Source: PVC group bacterium
Lineage (GTDB): Bacteria; Verrucomicrobiota; Kiritimatiellia; CAIKKV01; PXCX01
Assembly: GCA_003567575.1 (NCBI GenBank)
Contig: PWZG01000131.1
Span: 1 to 9,403 of the forward strand
Length of the DNA stretch: 9,403 nucleotides
Direction: 5' to 3'
How positions within the stretch are numbered: the stretch's first letter is position 1; each line of letters begins with the position of its first letter. The notes beneath the pieces were generated by a model that did no database searches, was not told where the DNA came from, and saw nothing but the letters and a program-made list of their open reading frames with translations. Below are positions 1 through 6,137 of this stretch, piece after piece. The position numbers and the translations under genes were made by a program.

Positions 1-626
1 GGAGAGTAACCGGTCGGATTATTGGGAAAGTTCAAGACCAGAACAAATTTGGCGTCGTTCGGGCCGGCCTCCAGGAGATCGGCCAATCCGTCAACATTGA
101 AGCCGCCGTCATGCGTGTAAAACGGATATTCATGAATCACGGCACCGCGACGGGTCGCGAAAATCATGCGGTAGTTGCCCCATAACTGATCCGGCAACAG
201 AAGCGTATCGCCGCGATCGACAAACAGATCGGCCGCCAGACTCAACCCATGCGTGATCCCGCTGGTGACCAGCGGCATGCTCCATGGTTTTCCCGTCAAC
301 GACGGCGTCTGCGCCAGAATTCGGTCGCGCCAAGCGACGCGTAAAGCGGGTTGTCCGAAGGACGGTGCATAATTCAACGCTTCATCAGCCGACAAACCAC
401 TGATCTGTTTTAACACCGGCGGCAAAGCCATTGGCCGGCCGTCTTCGAGAGCAATCCCGATGGTGGCATTAAAGCGCGAAGCCTTCTGTTTGGCTTCGGC
501 CGTCTGCGTCAGGATACCCTTGGGATAATAGAGTTCCCGGCCAAGATCGGACAGCATGGATGCTATCGCAGGCGCTTGTTTGACCAACACTTCGTTCAGC
601 GTGACAGCCAGGGGATTGATAGACAT
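1..626 (-). CDS. Class I/II PLP-dependent aminotransferase, N-terminal part (cut by window start)
   Basis: The minus-strand frame opens with ATG at 626 and stays open for 208 codons to the window edge, so the C-terminal half is missing. The visible part fits fold-type I aminotransferases of the aspartate/aromatic group. It shows a Gly-rich PLP-phosphate segment (TSGITHGLSL, residues about 121-130), DLFVDRGDTLLLPDQLWGNY (about 133-152, with the Trp/Tyr that stacks on PLP), and NFPNNPTGY (199-207) with the Asn that contacts the PLP ring hydroxyl. The Schiff-base lysine would lie beyond the edge and cannot be checked. The family moves an amino group between an amino acid and a 2-oxo acid. The substrate cannot be assigned; aspartate or an aromatic amino acid is plausible. 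The N-terminal stretch LYYPKGILTQ..EAK..A..NATIGIA resembles a family I recall from anaerobes. There is no Shine-Dalgarno: the 40 nt before the start are C/A/T-rich and almost free of G. It lies downstream of pckG on the same strand. Confidence 0.85.
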   Translation of the reverse strand, partial: MSINPLAVTLNEVLVKQAPAIASMLSDLGRELYYPKGILTQTAEAKQKASRFNATIGIALEDGRPMALPPVLKQISGLSADEALNYAPSFGQPALRVAWRDRILAQTPSLTGKPWSMPLVTSGITHGLSLAADLFVDRGDTLLLPDQLWGNYRMIFATRRGAVIHEYPFYTHDGGFNVDGLADLLEAGPNDAKFVLVLNFPNNPTGYS

Positions 627-639
627 GGGAAGGTGGTGA

Positions 640-667
640 GTTGGAGGTTGGAGGTGGTTGGTTGTTG
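640..667. repeat. G-rich 7-bp degenerate tandem repeat
   Basis: On the plus strand two exact GTTGGAG units (640-646, 647-653) are followed by the related heptads GTGGTTG and GTTGTTG. The array lies 14-41 nt upstream of the minus-strand aminotransferase start, so the messenger would be C-rich and unstructured there. The many GG doublets could allow a weak two-layer G-quadruplex on the plus strand, but that is only a possibility. Confidence 0.6.
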
Positions 668-673
668 GGACTT

Positions 674-898
674 GGCGCCCACGCCGTGAGGTCATTAGGT
701 GTTAAGCTAAGAGTAGCATTTCGAACTCAATATCCAATATCCAACAAGGAATTTCCAAGCGAGCAAGTAAAAAACAAATCGTTTTGGAGCTGCCCTAAAA
801 TCACGCTAAAAATGCTCTTGACCTTGGTTATTGGATATTCCGTGTTGGATATTGGGAATTCTTAACTTAACACCTATTCCCGTGCGGGCGTGGGCGCC
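674..898. repeat. Large compound inverted repeat (225 bp), possible MITE- or REP-type element
   Basis: Three pairs of inverted arms lie in matching order. The outer pair GGCGCCCACGCC (674-685) is perfectly complementary to 887-898. The middle pair TAGGTGTTAAGCTAAG (696-711) matches the reverse complement of 861-876 at 15 of 16 positions. The inner pair, 736-758 (core AATATCCAACA), matches the reverse complement of 831-853 at 21 of 23 positions. A 72-bp AT-rich centre (759-830) is unpaired. A further GGAC/GTCC pair (668-671, 900-903) lies just outside. The element fills most of the 292-bp gap between pckG and the aminotransferase. It has no credible coding content: a 74-codon plus-strand frame (641-865) simply reads through the repeat. 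No target-site duplication is obvious. It could be a non-autonomous mobile element, a repeat-family cassette, or a structured element ending pckG transcription. Confidence 0.75.
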
Positions 899-918
899 TG
901 TCCTTTGGTTTATTCGTA

Positions 919-2799
919 TTATTTCTTGAGGGCATCCGGCGTGATCATATCGCCGTGTTTTTCCCGGGCTTTAAGCAGCCGTTGGCGCTGGGCCTCGAAG
1001 ACTTCAAACACTTTCCGCGGCACACCGTCGACATGGTCGTGATGGAATTTTTCGACGCGATCCATCTTATCCAGATTCGCCTGGACACGAATGGTGAATT
1101 GCGCCGTGTACGCTTCGTGTGTATATTCCTCGTCACGCACGTCCTTGAAGATTTTCTTGAGATCTTCGTAGCAGGGAATGAATCCGGTCGGGGTTTCGAT
1201 GGCATCGACATCGCCGTTGACGCGCAATTCCATCCATTTTACCCAGACATGCTTATCCCGTACGCCGTTCAGGAATTTGCCATCCGCATCGCGCAGGAAG
1301 TAGTTGGTCCCAAAGATCATGGGTTGGTTGGTCAACTTCTTGCCGAACTCAATGTTGTTCTCAACGTATTTACCCAACGGAATGGCCACGAAATCCTGAA
1401 TACTCATCAGGTTGATTTCCGGCACGCCTTCCTTACCGATGGTGGCGAAGGTCGTCTCGGTTTCGAGCGCGGCGCCGTAAGCCACAATTCCATGATCCCA
1501 GTCGAAACTCTGCTGCACGGGAACATAGGCTTTGGGGTCGCGTCCGCCGTACATGATGACCTTCAACTCGATTCCGTTGGGGTTGTTCAATTCGGGATCG
1601 CAATTGGAGAGCGCATCCAGGGCGACGGCATAGCGTGCATTCTTGTGAGCGCATGCGATTTCATTGCCCTTGTCGTCCTTCATGCCTTCATGCCAGGCGC
1701 CGACGAAGTTCTCGCCGCTTGCGGGGATGTCTTCTCCCATTCCCAGCCAGTAGGGACGGCCATCCTTGACCAACACGTTGGAAAAGATGACTTCGCCGGG
1801 TTTGGTCAGGACGTCCCAAATAGCCGGATCGTTCTTCGCGCTGACGTTCTGGATAATACCGAAAATACCCGACTCGGCATTGACGGCCATGAGTTTCCCG
1901 TCGACGGCGCGGAAGTAGGCGATATCGTCGGCCAGAATGGTTTCGCCGGGCAGCATGGCGGTGGATGTTTTGCCGCAGGCACTCGGGAACGCGCCGGCCA
2001 TGTAGGTTTTGCGTCCGCCGGGACCATGGACACCGGAGAGGAACATATGTTCCGCCAGCCAGCCTTCGCGGTCGGCTTTGCGAATCGTGAGGCGCAACGC
2101 CAGTTTCTTCAGTCCGACGGTATTACCGGCGTACTGCGTGTTGACGCTGTACACGGTATCGGCGGAGTAATCGATGTAAATGCGTTTCTTATCGACTTCG
2201 ACACTGGTCTTGCGTTCATCGACCTTGCCGCTGGAATGCATTGTGGCCTGGAAATCGGCTTTTTCGCCCAAGCGTTTGAAGTCCTCGTAGCCGAGGCGAT
2301 ACAGCAGGTTCAGCGCATGCGACACATAAAATGAATCGGTGCATTCCACACAAGGTATACTGAAATCGGAATCGTTCGGACCGAGCAACATGAAGCGCAC
2401 CACCATCGTGCGGCCGCGCATCGAACCCTTGAGCAGGCTGCGAATCTCGGACAAGCCTTCTTCGCGTTCGCACTGGTTCAGCGACTGGCTGAGGCTGTCG
2501 CCCTTGGGCACCAGGTATCTGGTTACTTCGCGGTCGCGCCCCTGGTCTTCCGGCCCGTCGAAATGAATCGTATGCCCCGGGATATTGAGTTCGGCCTCTT
2601 CCTTGAGTTTGACAGCCATTTTGCGGGTATACTCTACATCTTCGTCGGAATCCGAGCTGACCCAGACGTTGTCCGGCTCACAAACTTGGATAGCGTCGGT
2701 AATGAAGGCATGCAGTTTATCGTTTTGAATGGCGGTAAGTTTGGCAAAACTCGCCTCATCCATTTTTTCTTTCAGTACTTTAATGTCGGTTTCGGCCAT
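919..2799 (-). CDS. pckG: Phosphoenolpyruvate carboxykinase, GTP type
   Basis: The enzyme converts oxaloacetate + GTP to PEP + CO2 + GDP in gluconeogenesis, and can run as PEP carboxylation in fermenters. Residue numbers are for the 626-aa product, close to the usual 600-620 aa of this family. AGAFPSACGKTS (268-279) is the P-loop (kinase-1a) with the reactive cysteine C275 characteristic of GTP-type enzymes. ADDIAYFR (from about 290) carries the metal-binding Asp pair. EGWLAEHMFLSGVHGP precedes the P-loop, and GTNYFLRDADGKF and WMELRVNGD occur in the C-terminal half, all as in GTP PEPCKs. The start was set at 2799 because AAGGAG (2809-2814) lies 9 nt upstream. An in-frame ATG at 2874 would add 25 low-complexity residues and has no comparable ribosome site. 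It is transcribed away from proS and has its own promoter-like sequence. No truncation or missing catalytic residue is apparent. The family call is very secure. Confidence 0.97.
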   Translation of the reverse strand: MAETDIKVLKEKMDEASFAKLTAIQNDKLHAFITDAIQVCEPDNVWVSSDSDEDVEYTRKMAVKLKEEAELNIPGHTIHFDGPEDQGRDREVTRYLVPKGDSLSQSLNQCEREEGLSEIRSLLKGSMRGRTMVVRFMLLGPNDSDFSIPCVECTDSFYVSHALNLLYRLGYEDFKRLGEKADFQATMHSSGKVDERKTSVEVDKKRIYIDYSADTVYSVNTQYAGNTVGLKKLALRLTIRKADREGWLAEHMFLSGVHGPGGRKTYMAGAFPSACGKTSTAMLPGETILADDIAYFRAVDGKLMAVNAESGIFGIIQNVSAKNDPAIWDVLTKPGEVIFSNVLVKDGRPYWLGMGEDIPASGENFVGAWHEGMKDDKGNEIACAHKNARYAVALDALSNCDPELNNPNGIELKVIMYGGRDPKAYVPVQQSFDWDHGIVAYGAALETETTFATIGKEGVPEINLMSIQDFVAIPLGKYVENNIEFGKKLTNQPMIFGTNYFLRDADGKFLNGVRDKHVWVKWMELRVNGDVDAIETPTGFIPCYEDLKKIFKDVRDEEYTHEAYTAQFTIRVQANLDKMDRVEKFHHDHVDGVPRKVFEVFEAQRQRLLKAREKHGDMITPDALKK

Positions 2800-2808
2800 C
2801 GCTTGATA

Positions 2809-2814
2809 CTCCTT
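2809..2814 (-). promoter_or_regulatory. Ribosome binding site of pckG
   Basis: The minus strand reads AAGGAG followed by 9 nt and the ATG at 2799. This site decides between the two in-frame starts of pckG (2799 versus 2874) in favour of the shorter protein. Confidence 0.85.
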
Positions 2815-2850
2815 ATTTGTTGTTATCGTTGTTGTTTTGCGGATCCGGAC

Positions 2851-2899
2851 GGACGTCATACGAGCATGCGTCATGCGATCATCTCACGTGGTGACGTCC
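2851..2899 (-). promoter_or_regulatory. Nested inverted repeats in the pckG leader
   Basis: GGACGTCA (2851-2858) and TGACGTCC (2892-2899) form a perfect 8-bp inverted repeat. Inside it, GCATG (2864-2868) and CATGC (2872-2876) form a 5-bp stem with a 3-nt loop. Both would lie in the roughly 135-nt leader of pckG mRNA if the predicted promoter is correct. Each outer arm also contains the palindrome GACGTC, so the pair could equally be two protein-binding half-sites. No known riboswitch class is recognised, and there is no U-tract for a terminator. Confidence 0.4.
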
Positions 2900-2940
2900 T
2901 TTCACATTGCCAGTGCCTGACAACCGCGAAATCCCAGTCG

Positions 2941-2969
2941 CTTTTACACGATATCAAATCGTTTGTCAA
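2941..2969 (-). promoter_or_regulatory. Predicted sigma70-type promoter of pckG with an inverted repeat in its spacer
   Basis: Read on the minus strand, a perfect -35 box TTGACA (2964-2969) is followed by a 17-nt spacer and TAAAAG (2941-2946), a 4-of-6 match to the -10 consensus. A run of nine A on the plus strand (2974-2982) forms a T-tract just upstream of the -35 box and could act as an UP element. The spacer contains ACGAT-N5-ATCGT (2948-2962), an inverted repeat placed exactly where a repressor would block polymerase. The predicted transcript start is near 2934, giving a leader of about 135 nt. This is a prediction from spacing and consensus only. Confidence 0.6.
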
Positions 2970-2997
2970 TCCCAAAAAAAAAGCCAACTATCTGGAA

Positions 2998-3026
2998 TTG
3001 ACGGTTTGCCTGTTCTGTGGCATAGT
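2998..3026 (+). promoter_or_regulatory. Predicted extended -10 promoter of the proS operon
   Basis: TTGACG (2998-3003) matches the -35 consensus at 5 of 6 positions. A 17-nt spacer leads to CATAGT (3021-3026), with TGG immediately before it giving an extended -10 TGn. Transcription would start near 3033, about 20 nt before the proS ATG. It points away from the pckG promoter, and the two -35 boxes are about 28 bp apart. Confidence 0.6.
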
Positions 3027-3052
3027 TTATGTTTTTCGATTGCGAGTATTTT

Positions 3053-4762
3053 ATGCACTTATCCAAGACCTTCATACCGACGTTGCGAGAAACGCCGCAG
3101 GATGCCGAAATCGCCAGTCACCGCCTGATGTTGCGAGCGGGCATGATACGCCGTGTCAGCAGCGGCATCTTCACCTTTTTACCGTTGGGTTTGCGTGCCT
3201 TGCGTCATGTCGAGCGGATTGTAAGGGAAGAGATGGACCGGGCGGGCGCCATCGAGGTTCTGATGCCGGGATTACAACCACGCGACATATGGGAACAATC
3301 CGGTCGCTACGATCTGATGCGCGATGTGATGTTCCGGATCCATGATCGCCAGGGTCATGATTTGGCGCTGGGCCCAACTCACGAAGAAGTTATTACCGGT
3401 CTGGCAGCGCATGAAATACATTCTTACCGTCAGTTGCCATGCACGTTTTACCAGGTACAAACCAAGTATCGCGACGAGATACGGCCGCGTTTCGGGCTGA
3501 TGCGTGCGCGAGAATTCGTGATGAAGGACGCCTACAGTTTCGATGCCAGTTGGGATGCGGCCGACGGCAGTTACCAGGCCATGTACGATGCCTACGAACG
3601 GATTTTTAAGCGTTGCGGTTTGCATGTTAAAGTGGTCGAAGCCGATTCCGGGGCTATGGGCGGGCAATGGTCGCATGAATTCATGGTGTTGGCGGATAGC
3701 GGCGAGGACGGTTTAGTTGATTGCAATCGTTGTGCTTACGCGGCGAATCTGGAAAAGGCGGAGCGTGCGCATACAGCGACGCCGTCAAAGAGCGGTGACA
3801 GCGTGTGTCCATCCCCTGAAAACGTTGCGACGCCGGGTGCGACAACGATCGAGGCGGTCGCCGCCCTGCTTGATGTGGCCCCGCACCGTCTGATCAAGAC
3901 CCTGATTTATACGGCCGACAGCCGGCCGGTAGCGGTTCTGACGCCCGGCGATCGGGAAGTCAACGAATTAAAACTGGCTCGTATCCTTGGTTGCCGGGAA
4001 CTGGCAGCGGCCGATGCGCCGACGGTGGAGCGAGTGACCGGCGCCCCGGTAGGTTATGCCGGTCCGATAGGTTTATCGATACCGATCCACGCCGATCTCG
4101 ATTTGCGGGGCGCCAGTGATTATGTATGCGGCGCCAATCAAGCCGATACGCACACGCTGCATATGGATATCGATCGTGATGTAACGGTCACGGGATTTGC
4201 AGACCTGACGAACGCCCGCGACGGTGACGGCTGTCCGCACTGCGACGATGGCGTGCTGCAAGGTAAACGAGGGATTGAAGTCGGTCACGTTTTCAAGCTC
4301 GGGACCAAGTACACGGAAGCGTTCGACGCCCGATACCTGACGGCCGAAGGCGAGGAGAAACCGCTGGTCATGGGGTGTTACGGAATTGGCGTCACGCGCA
4401 CCCTGCAAGCGGTCATTGAGCAGCATCACGATGCCAACGGGATATGCTGGCCGGCATCGGTCGCGCCATACAAGGTTGTTTTACTGCCTCTCAATCCGTC
4501 GCACGAGGCGACTTGTGAAACCACGGAACGATTGAGCGCCGAACTGACTGCCGCCGGCTGGGAACCATTGATTGACGATCGTGACGAACGGCCGGGCGTT
4601 AAGTTCAAGGATGCCGATCTAATCGGTTATCCGGTACGTGTCGTGATCAGCGAGCGGTCGCTTGCCGCCGGCGGTGTTGAAGTCAAGGCCCGCACCGCCG
4701 ACAAGCCGCGAACGTTACCTTTGGCCGACGCCATATTGTATATTGGGGAACAATTATCATGA
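3053..4762 (+). CDS. proS: Prolyl-tRNA synthetase, bacterial type with editing domain
   Basis: This class II aminoacyl-tRNA synthetase charges tRNA-Pro with proline in the cytosol. Its 569 aa match the bacterial (type 1) ProRS length of about 570. Visible in order are motif 1 (GAIEVLMP region), the substrate loop GPTHEE (107-112), motif 2 with FGLMRAREFVMKDAYSF (about 147-163), an inserted YbaK-like editing domain (about 230-390, with KTLIYTAD carrying the lysine equivalent to E. coli K279) that hydrolyses Ala-tRNA-Pro, motif 3 GCYGIGVTR (441-449), and a C-terminal anticodon-binding domain. Cysteine pairs CNRC (224-227) and CPHC (394-397) flank the editing insert and might bind zinc; this is inference. 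The start at 3053 gives MHLSKTFIPTL, aligned with the usual family N-terminus. An ATG at 3029 adds only eight residues and lies upstream of the predicted transcript start. The Shine-Dalgarno is weak (GCGAG region). It is first in the operon and overlaps aroF by 4 nt. Confidence 0.97.
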   Translation: MHLSKTFIPTLRETPQDAEIASHRLMLRAGMIRRVSSGIFTFLPLGLRALRHVERIVREEMDRAGAIEVLMPGLQPRDIWEQSGRYDLMRDVMFRIHDRQGHDLALGPTHEEVITGLAAHEIHSYRQLPCTFYQVQTKYRDEIRPRFGLMRAREFVMKDAYSFDASWDAADGSYQAMYDAYERIFKRCGLHVKVVEADSGAMGGQWSHEFMVLADSGEDGLVDCNRCAYAANLEKAERAHTATPSKSGDSVCPSPENVATPGATTIEAVAALLDVAPHRLIKTLIYTADSRPVAVLTPGDREVNELKLARILGCRELAAADAPTVERVTGAPVGYAGPIGLSIPIHADLDLRGASDYVCGANQADTHTLHMDIDRDVTVTGFADLTNARDGDGCPHCDDGVLQGKRGIEVGHVFKLGTKYTEAFDARYLTAEGEEKPLVMGCYGIGVTRTLQAVIEQHHDANGICWPASVAPYKVVLLPLNPSHEATCETTERLSAELTAAGWEPLIDDRDERPGVKFKDADLIGYPVRVVISERSLAAGGVEVKARTADKPRTLPLADAILYIGEQLS

Positions 4763-5820
4763 TTATCGTACTTAAAGCAATCGCCACCAAAGAGGATATA
4801 CAGAGTGTGGTTGACGAGGTGCGGCAATGTGGCTACGAGCCGCATGTGATCACCGGTGTCGCACGCACCGTAGTGGCCGCGGTAGGCGACGAGACGACGC
4901 AGCAAACTCTTGAAACGCTGGCGTCGTTACCGGTGGTGGAAAACGTCTTGCCGATCCAAAAACGGTATAAACTGGTCAGCCGCGAGGCGCAGGCCGAGAC
5001 CACGCTGGTTCATGCCGGCCGGCATTGTTTTGGAGCGCGTGATTTTCACGTGATCGCCGGCCCGTGTTCGGTGGAGAACCTGGAACAGATGCTGTCCGTG
5101 GCCGAATCCGCGAAGGCGGCGGGCGCCACCTTATTACGCGGCGGCGCATACAAACCGCGTACGTCGCCCTACGATTTCCAGGGTTTGGGCGAGGAAGGTC
5201 TGGCCATATTACACGAAGTCAAACAACGTACCGGGCTTCCGATTGTAACGGAAGTTGTCAGTGAATCGGACTTGATCCCCATGTTGAAAATAGTTGATGT
5301 TTTTCAGATTGGCGCCCGTAACATGATGAATTATTCGTTACTGGCGGCGTTAGCGAGAACCGGGAAACCGGTATTGCTCAAACGCGGTCTTTCGGCGACT
5401 ATAGAAGAATGGTTTCTGGCCGCCGAATATCTTGCCAAACAAGGTAATTCCCAGGTAATTTTGTGTGAACGTGGTATTCGCACTTTCGAATGCGCGACGC
5501 GCAACACGTTCGACATCAGCGCCATTGCGATTGCCAAACAGGAATGTAACCTGCCGGTCATTGCCGACCCCAGCCATGCTGCCGGCCGGATCGATATCAT
5601 CAGCGCATTATCGCGCGCCGCCATCGCGGCCGGCGCGGACGGTTTAATGATCGAAGTCCATCCACACCCTGAAAAAGCCGCCAGCGACGGTCCGCAATCG
5701 CTTAATCCGGAACAATTTTCCCTGTTGATGCAGGATATACTGCCCGTTCTGTCGGCTTGCGGCCGCCGATTATCCAAGCCGGATAACGGCACTGTCAAAA
5801 CCGACGCCACCAATCCATAA
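4759..5820 (+). CDS. aroF: 3-deoxy-7-phosphoheptulonate (DAHP) synthase, type I-beta with N-terminal regulatory domain
   Basis: The enzyme condenses PEP with erythrose-4-phosphate, the first step of the shikimate pathway. At 353 aa it resembles the Thermotoga maritima enzyme (338 aa), which carries an N-terminal ferredoxin-like (ACT-like) domain for feedback inhibition by Tyr/Phe. Residues 1-70 here fit that domain. The barrel shows AGPCSVE (100-106), GGAYKPRTSPYDFQGLG (128-144), QIGARNMMNY (183-192), KRGLSAT (208-214), ERGIRTFE (237-244), DPSHAAG (270-276) and IEVHPHPEKAASDG (298-311). The metal ligands C103, H273, E299 and D310 are all present. The last 20 or so residues (KPDNGTVKTDATNP) are a polar tail with no recognised role. 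The ATG lies in an ATGA overlap with the proS stop, and GGGGA (4745-4749) is a plausible Shine-Dalgarno, so coupling to proS is likely. Regulation by aromatic amino acids is inferred from the domain, not shown. Confidence 0.96.
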   Translation: MIIVLKAIATKEDIQSVVDEVRQCGYEPHVITGVARTVVAAVGDETTQQTLETLASLPVVENVLPIQKRYKLVSREAQAETTLVHAGRHCFGARDFHVIAGPCSVENLEQMLSVAESAKAAGATLLRGGAYKPRTSPYDFQGLGEEGLAILHEVKQRTGLPIVTEVVSESDLIPMLKIVDVFQIGARNMMNYSLLAALARTGKPVLLKRGLSATIEEWFLAAEYLAKQGNSQVILCERGIRTFECATRNTFDISAIAIAKQECNLPVIADPSHAAGRIDIISALSRAAIAAGADGLMIEVHPHPEKAASDGPQSLNPEQFSLLMQDILPVLSACGRRLSKPDNGTVKTDATNP

Positions 5821-5846
5821 CCCGCTAATCGTAAGGAGAGACGAAC

Positions 5847-6137
5847 ATGATCAAGAAGGAACTGATTGAGCGCATTGCCGAAGAAACCGGTTTCCTGCCG
5901 CAAGACGTTCGCGCTGTACTGCAACTGGCCCTGGACCAGATGGTCGACGCCCTCGCCAATGGCGAACGGATTGAGTTTCGCGACTTCGGGGTTTTCGAGA
6001 CCGTGAAACGCCGGCCGCGGATTGGGCGCAATCCCAGCAATCCACAGCAGACCTACGCGGTTCCCGCGCGTCACGTCGTGAGGTTCAAGCCCGGTAAAAT
6101 GATGAAAGAAAAAGTCGGCGACGTCCAAAACGCATGA
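5847..6137 (+). CDS. HU/IHF-family DNA-binding protein
   Basis: This is a small (96 aa) basic nucleoid protein that binds and bends DNA as a dimer. The N-terminal helices (MIKKELIERIAEETG...) are followed by the family core FRDFGVFE (44-51) and the DNA-gripping arm RRPRIGRNP, with GRNP at 60-63. P63 is the intercalating proline seen in HU and IHF. The end RHVVRFKPGKMMKEKV is typical. HU versus IHF subunit cannot be decided from sequence by eye. The Shine-Dalgarno AAGGAG (5833-5838) lies 8 nt before ATG and is the strongest in the operon, which fits an abundant protein. It follows aroF after 26 bp and overlaps hisS by 4 nt (ATGA), so ribosomes leaving this gene probably re-initiate on hisS. 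A nucleoid gene between aroF and a synthetase gene is an unusual arrangement. Confidence 0.95.
   Translation: MIKKELIERIAEETGFLPQDVRAVLQLALDQMVDALANGERIEFRDFGVFETVKRRPRIGRNPSNPQQTYAVPARHVVRFKPGKMMKEKVGDVQNA

Noticed and set aside
641..865. A 74-codon plus-strand frame in the pckG-aminotransferase gap
   Set aside because: It reads directly through the heptad repeat and both arms of the inverted repeat, and its protein has no independent features.
955..2334. A 459-codon open frame on the plus strand opposite pckG
   Set aside because: It lies wholly inside a certain gene on the other strand, has no recognisable domain or ribosome site, and is a by-product of the codon bias of pckG.
2800..2874. 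A 25-codon N-terminal extension of pckG, rich in Thr (TTTITT) and reminiscent of a threonine attenuator leader peptide
   Set aside because: It is in frame with pckG without a stop codon, so it cannot be a separate leader peptide. The Shine-Dalgarno at 2809-2814 supports the downstream start.
5331..6128. A 265-codon minus-strand frame across the aroF end and the HU gene
   Set aside because: It overlaps two confidently identified genes on the opposite strand and shows no family motif.
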